DNA from: a candidate division FCPU426 bacterium
GTDB lineage: Bacteria > Oederibacteriota > JAAXVQ01 > JAUVAV01
Length of the DNA: 60,165 nucleotides
Direction: 5' to 3'
Assembly (NCBI GenBank): GCA_030591525.1
Contig: JAUVAV010000017.1
Location: forward strand, 1 to 60,165
Numbering within the stretch: the stretch's first letter is position 1; each line of letters starts with the position of its first letter. The notes beneath the pieces are model-generated. The model saw only the letters and a list, made by a program, of their open reading frames with translations. It was not told the origin of the DNA and did not search any database. Of this stretch, positions 33,483 through 42,422 are shown piece after piece. Made by a program: the position numbers and the translations under genes.

Positions 33483-34859
33483 TTGAAGTCTATGGAAATT
33501 AACCGCGATAAACTCGATAATATGCACCAGCAATTAATTGCTGTCATCCAGAGGGGCGACGACCGGGGAGCCAAACAGATGCTTTCCAAGCTGCATCCGG
33601 TGGATGCCGCCCGCTTGACGGCCTTGCTGAAAGAGGAAGAACGCCGGGTGCTTTTCCAGGCTTTAAGCAGCGGGATAGCGGCGGATATCGTGGAACGCAT
33701 GACTGACAGCGACCAGGTTACCGTGGTCAGCGCTCTGGAACCGGACGTAGCTTCCGATATTATTGAACAGATGGATTCGGATGAAGCCGCTGACGTGCTG
33801 GGAGACCTGCCCCCGGAAAAAACCGACGCCATCCTGGCAGCCATGCCCAGCACCCGGGCGGCTAAAACCCGGGAATTGATCGCTTATCCCGAGGACACGG
33901 CGGGCGGAATCATGGCCACGGAATTTATTGCGCTGAAAGAAACCCAGCCGGTCCGGGAAGCCATCAAGACCCTGAGAGCCAAATACGCCCGGCTGGGTGA
34001 TGAGAGGGCCGCCTACGTATATACTGTGGACCGGGCCGGAGTATTGACCGGGGTATTGCAGTTGCGTCATCTGGTTACCCGGCAAGCGGGAGAAACCCTG
34101 GAGAATATAAAAATCCGGACGGTTAAATCCGTGCCGGTGGGCATGAATAAATACGATGTGGCCCGGTTCTTCCGGCGTTATAAATACCTGGCCCTGCCGG
34201 TAGTAGATGAGGAAAACAAAATGGTCGGGGTTATCACGGCCGACGATGTGGTGAATCTGACGCAAGAGATTACCACCGAGGAAATGCTGAAACTCCAGGG
34301 TGTGGCCACGGATGAAACCCGCGCCATGTCTTTAATCCAGGTTGTCCGGCGCCGGGTTTCATGGCTCTCGATCAATATTTTTTTAAATGTTATCGCTGCT
34401 TCGGTGATAGCTTTCTATACTGATACTTTGAAAGCGGTTATCGCGCTGGCGGTTTTTTTACCCATCATTTCCGATATGAGCGGCGTGTCCGGAATGCAGG
34501 CCGTGGCGGTTTCGATTCGCGATCTGGCCCTGGGCCGGACCAGTTCCCGGGAATTATGGAAAGTGCTTTGGAAAGAATCACGGATCGGTTTTTTTAACGG
34601 CCTCATTCTGGGAACCGAGATCGGTCTGGTGGCGTACTTCTGGAAAGGGATGGCCTGGCTGGGACTGGTAGTGGCGGTCAGCCTCTGGATTAATACTATC
34701 CTGTCCGTATGCCTGGGCAGCAGCCTGCCGTTAATTCTAAAGCGATTCAACATAGATCCGGCGATTGCCTCCGGGCCCATGCTTACCACGGTAACGGACC
34801 TGATGGGTTTTTTAATTGTGCTGTCGTTGGCTACCCGGTTTATTCATTACCTGCAGTAG
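33483..34859 (+). CDS. mgtE: Magnesium transporter MgtE
   Basis: A 458-residue Mg2+ channel. The N-terminal helical superhelical domain covers ~10-135 (VDAARLTALLKEEERRVLFQ, MDSDEAADVLGDLPPEKTDAIL). Two CBS domains span ~140-260 (YPEDTAGGIMATEFIALKE, FFRRYKYLALPVVDEENKMV). Five transmembrane helices follow (~285-458), with LPIISDMSGVSGMQAVAVSIRDLALG as the pore signature. Cytoplasmic Mg2+ binding between the domains closes the pore in known homologues. I use TTG 33483, 7 bases behind AGGAG; ATG 33492 is the alternative. No Mg2+ riboswitch was seen. The TAG stop opens the following GTAGGGG repeat. Confidence 0.92.
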   Translation: MKSMEINRDKLDNMHQQLIAVIQRGDDRGAKQMLSKLHPVDAARLTALLKEEERRVLFQALSSGIAADIVERMTDSDQVTVVSALEPDVASDIIEQMDSDEAADVLGDLPPEKTDAILAAMPSTRAAKTRELIAYPEDTAGGIMATEFIALKETQPVREAIKTLRAKYARLGDERAAYVYTVDRAGVLTGVLQLRHLVTRQAGETLENIKIRTVKSVPVGMNKYDVARFFRRYKYLALPVVDEENKMVGVITADDVVNLTQEITTEEMLKLQGVATDETRAMSLIQVVRRRVSWLSINIFLNVIAASVIAFYTDTLKAVIALAVFLPIISDMSGVSGMQAVAVSIRDLALGRTSSRELWKVLWKESRIGFFNGLILGTEIGLVAYFWKGMAWLGLVVAVSLWINTILSVCLGSSLPLILKRFNIDPAIASGPMLTTVTDLMGFLIVLSLATRFIHYLQ

Positions 34860-34905
34860 GGGCGCAGGGCACCCTGCGGGCGGCTTCGGTCGTACGCCTC
34901 TGTGC
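34857..34905. repeat. GTAGGGGCG repeat overlapping the mgtE stop
   Basis: It starts with the mgtE stop TAG, has GCAGGG-CA-CCCTGC at 34864-34877, then GGGCGGCTTCGGTCGTACGCC. It lies between convergent genes and may serve as their terminator. Confidence 0.6.
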
Positions 34906-34917
34906 ATAATATTACAG

Positions 34918-36720
34918 TTATTTTCCAGTAGTTGGCGTAAGCACGAAAGGTCCCCGGGGAGACGATGATTTATCCTGCCCCAGATGCAAGGCCTCTTTGC
35001 GGATCCATTCCGGCACCGATGGGGACTCTGCTTTATCAGCTTTAGAGTTCGGCAGGTCTTCCTCCCAGGCGGTTGGCGTCGGGCCAGTGGCGGGTGTTGG
35101 CAAGAAGCGGGGAGCCCCGGCCGGTCCTTTTAGTTGCTGTAGTTCCATGGCGAGCCATCCCCGGGAGGTGGCTAGAAATATATCCAAATACGGGATCGAC
35201 ATACCGGCCGGGCCGTAAACATGGTTTCCGATCTGCTTCCAGGCGCCCTTGGCTTTCAAACCGGAGAGTCCGTCCCCTTCATCCCATTCGAGATGCAGGC
35301 CGCAGGCCGGACTGATTTTACCCCGGAAAGCAATATGCTGCCAGCGGCACCATCCCCGCAACTTAAGTTTTTGAATAGGCCTTCTGGTTTGCCGGATTTC
35401 GAGAAGAAAAATCCCTTTGCTGGTTCCCAATTCCCAGGGTGAAGGGCCGGGATCTCTCAATTCCAGGAGATTGGCCCGGAGACTTCCCTCCTGGGTTATA
35501 AGTTCGACCGGACCGGTTACCCGGGAGCCCTGGGATAAATGGAAGAGAATACCGCCGCGCCGCGAATTAACCCGCAAGGCGCCGATGCGGCTGGGAACAG
35601 AAACGTCGCCGATCAAAATATTCATATCGGCATTTTCCGAATCAAGCAGGAGCGATAAATCTTTCCTTAAAATAAAGGTAATCTTTCCTTTTCTCTCGGT
35701 AATCCAGCGATTAAAGGTTAATTGCAGGGAAGCGGTCAGGGTCTTGCCCGTGGTTTTAGTGGACAGCAATCCCTGGAGGCGCAGCTTGGGAAAACCAAAA
35801 CCCCTTAAGTCGGCACGTACTCTGAGGGCGGGAATTTGTTCGGCATGTATGATCCGGATTTCCTCCCGGTTCAGGGGAAGCTGCAATCGAACAGCGGTTA
35901 AATTCGGGGAGCCGGTTACCTGGCCCGACCATTTTTTATGAAAAGGGGTTGCCAGCAGGAAAAAAAGCGTTGTAAGTGTCACGGATACTCCGAGGACAAT
36001 CCATGCCAATCCTTTCCGCAATCGGGAAGGAGGTGAAATCTGGTCTTGAGGAGACGCTTTTGCGTTGGACAGAACAACGTGATGCAGCATGGCGGCGCTT
36101 AAGTAGGTTAGTCCGCCGGACCAGAGAACATCCGAAGCAAAATGAGCCCCTTGGGCCATGCGTCCGATACCCATCAGTGTGCCGTAGCCCAGGCCGATTC
36201 CGAGCCACGCTGCGCGGTGTCTCCGCGAGCGTTTAACAAAATACAGAGCAACTAGTATAAAGCCGACCGAGGCATGTCCACAGGGAAAGGATTTTCCCTG
36301 GCCCGGAATTCCGGGTTTAATAAAGCGTTGGAATGTTGCGTTGCCTTTAAATTCAACCACATCCCGGGGGCGGGGGCGTCCCCAGTAGCCTTTTCCCAGC
36401 ACATTGACGAATAAACCCGGACCGATCAGCATGGTCAACACCAGCAGAGCGGCCGGTTGCCTCCAGTTTCGCAAACGTGCCCAGATCAGGCTGCCTATAA
36501 ATATGACCAGGCCGGCTATGGAGAGCAGAAGACCGGGAAGAGTACCTAACCGGAAAAGCAGACGCCAGGGCTGGGAATTTCCCAGGAACCATCCCTTGTT
36601 GTAAAACCATGAAGCAATAGTCAAATCCAGATTGCTGAAGATGAACGGCAGACTGAGCAGAAACAATATACCCGCGCCGATCCAGATATCGGGGTGGAAT
36701 GCTTTTTTTAGACGGGGCAT
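34918..36720 (-). CDS. PAP2-family membrane phosphatase with long extracytoplasmic C-terminal domain
   Basis: A 600-residue protein. Residues ~10-215 contain five or six transmembrane helices and the three PAP2 signatures: K110-GYWGRPRP, CGHAS at 147-151 with His149, and R187-MAQGAHFASD with His193 and Asp197. This is the catalytic site of lipid phosphate phosphatases such as LpxE or undecaprenyl-pyrophosphate phosphatases. After another helix (~237-258) come ~340 residues of beta-rich sequence with no recognisable motif and a Pro/Ser-rich tail. This extension is unusual for PAP2 enzymes, which are ~200-250 residues long, and its role is unknown. The gene is convergent with mgtE. Confidence 0.8.
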   Translation of the reverse strand: MPRLKKAFHPDIWIGAGILFLLSLPFIFSNLDLTIASWFYNKGWFLGNSQPWRLLFRLGTLPGLLLSIAGLVIFIGSLIWARLRNWRQPAALLVLTMLIGPGLFVNVLGKGYWGRPRPRDVVEFKGNATFQRFIKPGIPGQGKSFPCGHASVGFILVALYFVKRSRRHRAAWLGIGLGYGTLMGIGRMAQGAHFASDVLWSGGLTYLSAAMLHHVVLSNAKASPQDQISPPSRLRKGLAWIVLGVSVTLTTLFFLLATPFHKKWSGQVTGSPNLTAVRLQLPLNREEIRIIHAEQIPALRVRADLRGFGFPKLRLQGLLSTKTTGKTLTASLQLTFNRWITERKGKITFILRKDLSLLLDSENADMNILIGDVSVPSRIGALRVNSRRGGILFHLSQGSRVTGPVELITQEGSLRANLLELRDPGPSPWELGTSKGIFLLEIRQTRRPIQKLKLRGWCRWQHIAFRGKISPACGLHLEWDEGDGLSGLKAKGAWKQIGNHVYGPAGMSIPYLDIFLATSRGWLAMELQQLKGPAGAPRFLPTPATGPTPTAWEEDLPNSKADKAESPSVPEWIRKEALHLGQDKSSSPRGPFVLTPTTGK

Positions 36721-36825
36721 AAGTTGAGTTCCTTTGGTATCTTTAACCAGATTAATTAAATCCTATCCTAAATCAGAGCGTGAAGCAATGACTTTTTTAA
36801 CGTCCCCGGCTGCTCACTAAAGGGA

Positions 36826-36854
36826 TTGACATTCTGAAACATAAAATATAATAT
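36826..36854 (+). promoter_or_regulatory. Promoter of the cobalamin riboswitch-btu transcript
   Basis: TTGACA (36826-36831) and TAATAT (36849-36854) are 17 bases apart in AT-rich DNA. The riboswitch begins about 10 bases after the -10 box, so the promoter is well placed. Confidence 0.7.
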
Positions 36855-36864
36855 TTCTCCACAA

Positions 36865-37035
36865 TTCGCAGGTTCTCCAAGCGGAGATGAAAAGGGAACC
36901 CCGTGTAAATCGGGGACGGGCCCGCCGCTGTAACCGGGGACGGCTGCCGCAGTATTGCCACTGTTCATAAGAACGGGAAGGCGCGGCACCAGCCGGATGA
37001 TCCGGAAGTCAGAAGACCTGCCTGCGGATGCAGTA
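36865..37035 (+). ncRNA. Cobalamin (B12) riboswitch
   Basis: Features of the adenosylcobalamin aptamer in order: GCAGGT near the 5' side, AAGGGAACCCCGTGTAAAT, CGGGGACGGGCCCGCCGCTG and TAACCGGGGACGG (the B12-box region), then GGAAGTCAGAAGACCTGCC pairing back to the 5' GCAGG to close P1. In the presence of cobalamin it should repress btuB and the uptake genes downstream. The 37036-37244 leader up to btuB holds the probable expression platform, including an AAAATGCGG...TTTTAAAA hairpin-prone stretch before the ribosome site; I cannot fold it reliably. Confidence 0.9.
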
Positions 37036-37244
37036 ATGGTTTATTGCCTCTCGGAATCAGGGGCGGATATCATACACCGGTTATTTTCCAGGTTAGGGCT
37101 GGTTTGTGTACGCTTTCGAGCAAGCGTATGGCTCTGTCCACCAAGGGAGAGGCTTGGTTCTCAAGGCCAACAGGGACGCCTTGGGCTGCATTTTTTTAAA
37201 ATGCGGTTCAAGGCGTTTTTTATTTTAAAAAGGGGGATTATACG

Positions 37245-39194
37245 ATGAGATTTAAAAAGCTATTCAAGCAAACCGGTTTGATTATGGGAATTAGCATGGC
37301 GGGCCTGGCTGCACCCGTGTACCTTCCGGCCTATGTTGAGATGGAGCCTGTGATGGTAAAAGCTTCCCGCATTGAAACCCGCGTTTCCGAGGCGCCCGGT
37401 TCGGTTACTGTAATCACGGCGGAAGAGATTGCGGCTAAGCAGGTGCACAACGTAGCAGAGGTAGTAAAGGGGATCATGGGAGTGGAGGTGTCGGGAAACG
37501 GAGGCCCCGGCCAAAGCGTCTCGGTTTTTATCCGGGGCGCGGCCTCGGAACGCACTCTGATAATGTTAAACGGTATACCTTTGAATGATCCGGTTTCTCC
37601 GGCCCGGAGTACGGACCTTTCCAAAATAACCGTGGATAATATCGAAAGGATAGAAGTTATCCGCGGACCGCAAAGCGTGGTTTACGGTTCCAGCGCTATG
37701 GGCGGCGTGATCAACATTATTACGAAGAAAGGGGGTAAAGCCTGGACCGGGTCACTCAGCGCGGAAGCCGGCAAGTACTCCTTCTGGCTGGGTAAACTTG
37801 CGGCTTCCGGATCTATATCGAATCTGGACATCGCGCTGGGCGCTTCATTGGAAAATACCCGGGGATTTTCCGCGGCCAAACGGAAGGAAGAGTACGCGCA
37901 ATCGCAGCCGGCCATGGACCCGGACGGGTATCGCAACCTGAGCATTGATTTAAACCTGGATTACCGCCCTTTATCTAATCTCGGCTTCAGTCTGAAGAAC
38001 CGTTATTTGACCGGAGATAATGATTTGGATAATTTTGCCGGAGATTTCGGAGATGATCCGGATTATAAAATGAGGTTTGTACAAACTATTAGCGGCTTCA
38101 ATACGCAATGGGATATGCTGGAGGGATTCTGGCAGCAGGAATTAAACCTGGGATTAAGCCAAACCGACCGAGCTTATAATAATCCCCAGGATCCGGATCA
38201 TCCTTTTGATCTCACGCGCAGTGAATACCGCTCCCGGAATCTGACCTTTGATTGGCAGAATAAATTGAATATCCATGAAAATGAAAAACTTGCCGTGGGA
38301 ATATGCTATCAGCAGGAACAAGGGATGTACAATTTTTATTCGGAATATCTCGACTACTATACTTCAATGCCGGCGGTCTGGGAGGACTCCCTCGAAGCTT
38401 GTTCGGCCCACCTGGCCGGAGGGTATTTAGAGAGTCAAACCCGGCTCGACCCGGTATTGGTCATGCTGGGTCTTCGCTATGATGAGCATGACCAGTATGG
38501 CGAATTCTTGACTTATCGGGCAGCCTTGTCGTGGCTGCTAGAAGGACTGGGAACCCGGATTAAAGCCGCGTACGGAACAGCTTTTAACGTACCGTCCCTT
38601 TACCAGCGTTACTCTAATTACGGAAATGAAGATATAAAGGCCGAGTTTTCCCGGGGCGGAGAGGCGGGATTTGAAACTACCTGGTGGAAAAACCGGGTTG
38701 ATTTGGGTGCTGCTTATTTCCGGAACGATTATCAGGACCAGGTGGGGTTTGATTACGCGAACTATAAGTATCTTAATTTAAACCGGGTCAATATCCAGGG
38801 ATGGGAGACCTTTGTCAAGGTGAGGCCCAGGGAAAATATCAGGCTGCAAGTAACCTATACCCGGCTGGTGGCCCGGGATTTGACTTTTGAGGAGATCATG
38901 GGGCCGCAGCCGCTGCTAAGAAGAGCTGATTACCAATTCGGATTTCAGGCGGGATATGATTTTGCGGACGCGGGCATCAACCTGTATGTCCGGCATGTCG
39001 GTCCCCGTTGGGATTTAAACCAAACCTTGCTGGAACCCTATACTCTGGTGAACGTGGCAGCTACCTACCGGGTAATACCCAGGGCCGAGATCCATATCCG
39101 GGTGGATAATCTTTTGGATGTGGATTATGAGGAGGTCATGGGGTATAATACTTCCCGCTTGGCCGTTTATGCGGGGGTTAAAGTAAGCCTGTAG
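37245..39194 (+). CDS. btuB: TonB-dependent outer-membrane cobalamin receptor
   Basis: A 649-residue outer-membrane receptor. A signal peptide ends near PAYVE. A plug domain spans ~35-150 (EAPGSVTVITAEEIAAKQVHNVAEVVKGIMG, FIRGAASERTLIMLNGIPLNDP, IEVIRGPQSVVYGSSAMGGVINIITKK), followed by a 22-strand-type barrel rich in aromatic girdles. The barrel ends ...YAGVKVSL; the last residue is Leu rather than the usual Phe. The location directly behind a B12 riboswitch and ahead of btuF-btuD-btuC makes cobalamin or cobinamide the likely substrate. TonB-ExbBD must be encoded elsewhere. Confidence 0.9.
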   Translation: MRFKKLFKQTGLIMGISMAGLAAPVYLPAYVEMEPVMVKASRIETRVSEAPGSVTVITAEEIAAKQVHNVAEVVKGIMGVEVSGNGGPGQSVSVFIRGAASERTLIMLNGIPLNDPVSPARSTDLSKITVDNIERIEVIRGPQSVVYGSSAMGGVINIITKKGGKAWTGSLSAEAGKYSFWLGKLAASGSISNLDIALGASLENTRGFSAAKRKEEYAQSQPAMDPDGYRNLSIDLNLDYRPLSNLGFSLKNRYLTGDNDLDNFAGDFGDDPDYKMRFVQTISGFNTQWDMLEGFWQQELNLGLSQTDRAYNNPQDPDHPFDLTRSEYRSRNLTFDWQNKLNIHENEKLAVGICYQQEQGMYNFYSEYLDYYTSMPAVWEDSLEACSAHLAGGYLESQTRLDPVLVMLGLRYDEHDQYGEFLTYRAALSWLLEGLGTRIKAAYGTAFNVPSLYQRYSNYGNEDIKAEFSRGGEAGFETTWWKNRVDLGAAYFRNDYQDQVGFDYANYKYLNLNRVNIQGWETFVKVRPRENIRLQVTYTRLVARDLTFEEIMGPQPLLRRADYQFGFQAGYDFADAGINLYVRHVGPRWDLNQTLLEPYTLVNVAATYRVIPRAEIHIRVDNLLDVDYEEVMGYNTSRLAVYAGVKVSL

Positions 39195-39207
39195 AAAAAT
39201 ATTAGCC

Positions 39208-39345
39208 GGTTCCTGTTGCAGAAAGGCCGTTTTAGTTTTTTGTTATTCCGAGGAAGCGAAGCGACCGAGGAATCTCCTAGTGTACTTGTTAATCAAGCGT
39301 GTTCTTGGAGATTCCTCGTTTCACTCGGAATGACAGTTCTGGCAA
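39208..39345. repeat. MITE-related repeat between btuB and btuF
   Basis: TTCCTGTTGCAGAAAGG at the left resembles the terminal repeat of the 9057 element. Inside, GTTATTCCGAGGAAGCG...GAGGAATCTCC mirrors GGAGATTCCTCG...CGGAATGACA at the right. It separates btuB from btuF and might lower expression of the distal genes. The open frame that begins in it and runs into btuF is not a gene. Confidence 0.65.
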
Positions 39346-39378
39346 AAGATTATTGGAGATATTCCCAGGAAGGGATAA

Positions 39379-40323
39379 ATGATGCTGCGATCATTGAAGC
39401 TGCATATGAAAATAATACTCGCTCTGGCCGGGTCGGCAATTTTCATAACTTCGGCCTGGGCTTTTATCATACCCGGCGGAACCATGGGCCGGTTAAAATT
39501 CCGGCCTCTGGCACACGGAGCAATGCCCCGGCGGATTGTTTCCATGGCGCCGGCGATTACAGAAACCCTGTTCGCCATCGGAGCGAAGGATTTGGTCAAG
39601 GGCGTGACAAATTATTGCGTCTATCCGCCGGAAGTGAAAAAACTCCCTAAAATCGGCGGCTACTATGATCCCAATTATGAAGCCATCATGGCCTTAAACC
39701 CGGATTTAGTTATCATTTTGCCGGAACATCGGGAGCATCGCCTTAGATTTCAGCAATTAAATATCTCTACTTTAACCATGGAAATGCATTCCCTGGCCGG
39801 CGTGATAAGTACTTTTATCCAATTGGGGAGCCTCTGCCATTGCGAGTTTCAGGGGGCCAGGCTGGCGGACTCCTTTAGCCGGCGCCTGATTAAAGCCCGG
39901 GAACAAACCCGGAATCTTACCCGGAAGAAAGTTATGCTGGTTATTGGACGGGATTACAGCCGGGAGGGAATCAGCGAGGTTTATATTGCCGGTCAGGGGG
40001 AATTTTACCAGGAACTCCTGGAACTGACAGGAGGAGAAAACGTCTATCAAAGAGCTGCGCCCAAGTATCCCCAGGTCTCGGTGGAAGGCATTTTGGCCAT
40101 GAATCCGGAGGTGGTGATTGAACTTATTCCGGATCCGGAGGGAATCGGGAAGACGATTGAGGAAATTCGCGCCGACTGGTCCGGACTTCCCGGTCTGCCC
40201 GCGGTCCAACAGAAACAGATTAAAATTCTAACCGGCGGATTTCTGGTGGTTCCCGGCCCCCGGATGATGTTATTGCTCAAAGCGCTGGGAGAGGCCCTTC
40301 ACCCGGAGTTGGAGTGGGAATAA
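39379..40323 (+). CDS. btuF: Periplasmic cobalamin-binding protein
   Basis: A 314-residue substrate-binding protein of the BtuF/FhuD class. A signal peptide (MKIILALAGSAIFITSAWAF) follows a short leader. RRIVSMAPAITETLFAIGAKDLVKGVT is the class III binding-protein N-lobe hallmark, and VYPPEVKKLPKIGGYYDPNYEAIMALNPDLVI is the conserved region. A rigid inter-lobe helix and a C lobe (GGENVYQRAA...NPEVVIELIP) follow. AGGAAGGG precedes ATG 39379. The gene overlaps btuD by 10 bases. It would deliver cobalamin to BtuCD at the inner membrane. Confidence 0.88.
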   Translation: MMLRSLKLHMKIILALAGSAIFITSAWAFIIPGGTMGRLKFRPLAHGAMPRRIVSMAPAITETLFAIGAKDLVKGVTNYCVYPPEVKKLPKIGGYYDPNYEAIMALNPDLVIILPEHREHRLRFQQLNISTLTMEMHSLAGVISTFIQLGSLCHCEFQGARLADSFSRRLIKAREQTRNLTRKKVMLVIGRDYSREGISEVYIAGQGEFYQELLELTGGENVYQRAAPKYPQVSVEGILAMNPEVVIELIPDPEGIGKTIEEIRADWSGLPGLPAVQQKQIKILTGGFLVVPGPRMMLLLKALGEALHPELEWE

Positions 40324-41087
40324 TCCTGGCGGCCAGGGGATTCTCCTACCGTCTGGGAAAAAAAGCTCTTTTGGAAGAAATTAATTTTGAAGTCCGGGCT
40401 GGCGAGCGCTGGGCAATAATCGGTCCGAACGGCGCCGGCAAGTCCACACTTTTAAAAGCTTTTTGCCGGATTCTGGCTTCCGGAGAAGGTCTGCTACTGG
40501 TCGGCGATAAACCCTTGTCTCAATACAAGCAAAAAGCCCTGGCCCGCTGGATATCATATGTACCGCAGGCCTCGGGCCGGGATGATCTTTTCACTGTACG
40601 GGAGTTTGTAGTCATGGGGCGTTACCCCCACCTATCGGCTTTTTCAGCACTGACCCGGAGGGATTGGGAAGAGGTCGAGCGCGTCCTGGATTTAACCGGC
40701 ATGGCGGATTTTGCGGAGCGCCGGGTCTGTACGCTCTCAGGCGGCGAACAGCAAAAAACCCTGATCGCAGCGGCTCTGGTGCAAGGCGCCAATATAATGC
40801 TGCTGGACGAACCTACGGCTTTTTTAGATCCCTATCAACAATCTCAGATTCATGACCTTTTAGAGACCCTGCATCAGGATGCCGGAGTGACTCTGGTCGA
40901 GGTTACCCATGATATCAACCAGGCCGCTCTGGGCCATGACCGGATACTGGGACTGAGAGCGGGCAGGGTAGTGTTTACGGGTTCTCCGGAGGAGTTAATG
41001 ACAGGCAGGGTGTTGCAGGAGATATACGGCCGGTCATTTAACTTGTTTCCGCATCCTGAAACCGGAAGGAGTATGGTGCTGCCGTGA
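40314..41087 (+). CDS. btuD: Cobalamin ABC transporter ATPase
   Basis: A 257-residue ABC ATPase. Walker A GPNGAGKST at 37-45, the Q-loop in YVPQAS, the signature LSGGEQQ near 140-146, Walker B MLLDEPTAFLD near 161-171 and the H-loop VTHDINQA are all intact. GTG 40314 lies in btuF, which implies translational coupling. It overlaps btuC by 4 bases. It belongs to the iron-siderophore/B12 importer family; the riboswitch and BtuF context assign it to cobalamin. Confidence 0.9.
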   Translation: MGIILAARGFSYRLGKKALLEEINFEVRAGERWAIIGPNGAGKSTLLKAFCRILASGEGLLLVGDKPLSQYKQKALARWISYVPQASGRDDLFTVREFVVMGRYPHLSAFSALTRRDWEEVERVLDLTGMADFAERRVCTLSGGEQQKTLIAAALVQGANIMLLDEPTAFLDPYQQSQIHDLLETLHQDAGVTLVEVTHDINQAALGHDRILGLRAGRVVFTGSPEELMTGRVLQEIYGRSFNLFPHPETGRSMVLP

Positions 41088-42088
41088 GCATGGATACGGG
41101 AAAATATATATTTATCCTGGTCATGCTGCTTGGCCTGTTCATGCTTTCCCTCGTGATTTTTCCTTTTATCGGCATTGAGGGGATTACGCCCGGCGAGGTT
41201 TTAAGTGATCCGGCGTCCCGGGGATCGGAAATTTTCTGGAAGCTTCGTATGCCCCGCGTACTGGCCGGCATGCTTTGCGGCGGGGTTTTATCCGCGGTCG
41301 GGCTGACTTTTCAAGCCATGTTTCGGAATCCCCTGGCCACGCCCTTTACCCTGGGAACGGCTTCCGGAGCCAGCCTGGGAGCGAGTGTTTATATCTGGGC
41401 CGGATGGTCTTTCAGCCTGGCAGGAATATCCGGCTTGACGTTTATGGCTTTTTTAGGCGCTTCAGCCGCCTTGAGCCTGGTCTACGGTTTTTCACGCTGG
41501 CGGCGAGGTATGCCTTCCGAGATCATGCTGCTGAGCGGCGTAGCGATTAGTATTTTCTTTTCCAGCCTTATTTTACTCTTGCAGTATATGAGCAACCAGG
41601 CTCACAGTTTAAGGATACTGCGCTGGCTCATGGGCGGGTTGGAAATAGTGGGATATCGGGAGATACTGGAACCTCTGCCCTTGGCTCTGGTTGGTTTGGC
41701 CGTAATCTTCCTTAAGCGGTTAGACTTGAATCTGTTGTCCACTGGCGAGGATCTGGCGGCCGCGCGCGGGGTAAATGTCGATCAAACCAAACTAATGCTT
41801 CTGCTTTCCACCGGCTTGATGGTGGGAGCTGTGGTCGCTGTTGCCGGACCGGTGGCCTTTGTAGGCTTGATAGTGCCGCATATCTGCCGTTTGTTTTTTG
41901 GTCCGGATCATCGGATACTGGTAATTGCCAGTATATTAATGGGGGCGGTTTTTCTTTCCGGATGCGATGCCCTGGCGCGTATCGTACTGGCGCCGGCCGA
42001 ACTGCCGGTGGGCATTATTACCTCCCTGCTGGGAGGGCCGTTTTTTATCTGGATGCTGCTGCGGGACGGGGGACGGACAAGCTCCTAG
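41084..42088 (+). CDS. btuC: Cobalamin ABC transporter permease
   Basis: A 334-residue FecCD-family permease with about ten transmembrane helices. KLRMPRVLAGMLCGGVLSAVGLTFQAMFRNPLATPFTLG is the family N-terminal signature (quoted in part: RMPRVLAGMLCGG then FRNPLATP). AGPVAFVGLIVPHICR is the coupling-helix region that touches the ATPase. GTG 41084 overlaps btuD by 4 bases. It is the last gene of the riboswitch-controlled operon and is followed 7 bases later by a convergent gene. Confidence 0.9.
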   Translation: MSMDTGKYIFILVMLLGLFMLSLVIFPFIGIEGITPGEVLSDPASRGSEIFWKLRMPRVLAGMLCGGVLSAVGLTFQAMFRNPLATPFTLGTASGASLGASVYIWAGWSFSLAGISGLTFMAFLGASAALSLVYGFSRWRRGMPSEIMLLSGVAISIFFSSLILLLQYMSNQAHSLRILRWLMGGLEIVGYREILEPLPLALVGLAVIFLKRLDLNLLSTGEDLAAARGVNVDQTKLMLLLSTGLMVGAVVAVAGPVAFVGLIVPHICRLFFGPDHRILVIASILMGAVFLSGCDALARIVLAPAELPVGIITSLLGGPFFIWMLLRDGGRTSS

Positions 42089-42095
42089 CCGGAGA

Positions 42096-42404
42096 TTAAG
42101 CTTCGAAAATACCGTAAACCGGGGGGCCTACCATGAATTCCTGGAAAGGAAATTTATGCAGATGGAAGTGCTCCTGCAGGGCATGGGTGCATTCGGCCAG
42201 GCATTTCAGGTCGTCGTACTCGGCATAAACCAGAACGGTCTGGTTATCCAGATAGGGAAGAGAAGAATCCTTAACCATGGAATTAACTACAGCTGTCCGG
42301 CAACCCGGCCGGATACGCTTGAAAGCGGCGTAGTGTTCGAATATCTGCACGGCTTCATCACAGATTTCTGATTTTAGTTTAAAAATAGCAACTTCTCTTA
42401 CCAT
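42096..42404 (-). CDS. Small Dabb-like (dimeric alpha/beta barrel) protein
   Basis: A 102-residue protein with VREVAIFKLKSEICDEAVQIFEHYAAFKRIRPGC at the N terminus, typical of the stress-response A/B barrel (Dabb) or ferredoxin-like fold. The middle and end (VLVYAEYDDLKCLAECTHALQEHF) fit the second half. GGAGG lies 8 bases upstream of the ATG. Such proteins are dimeric enzymes or ligand binders; function is unknown. It is convergent with btuC and its last residues lie beside the btuC stop. Confidence 0.55.
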   Translation of the reverse strand: MVREVAIFKLKSEICDEAVQIFEHYAAFKRIRPGCRTAVVNSMVKDSSLPYLDNQTVLVYAEYDDLKCLAECTHALQEHFHLHKFPFQEFMVGPPVYGIFEA

Positions 42405-42422
42405 AAGAAGAGCCTCCGGGTA

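Noticed and set aside
39216-39650. Open frame of 144 codons
   Set aside because: It starts in the repeat and then shadows btuF in another frame.
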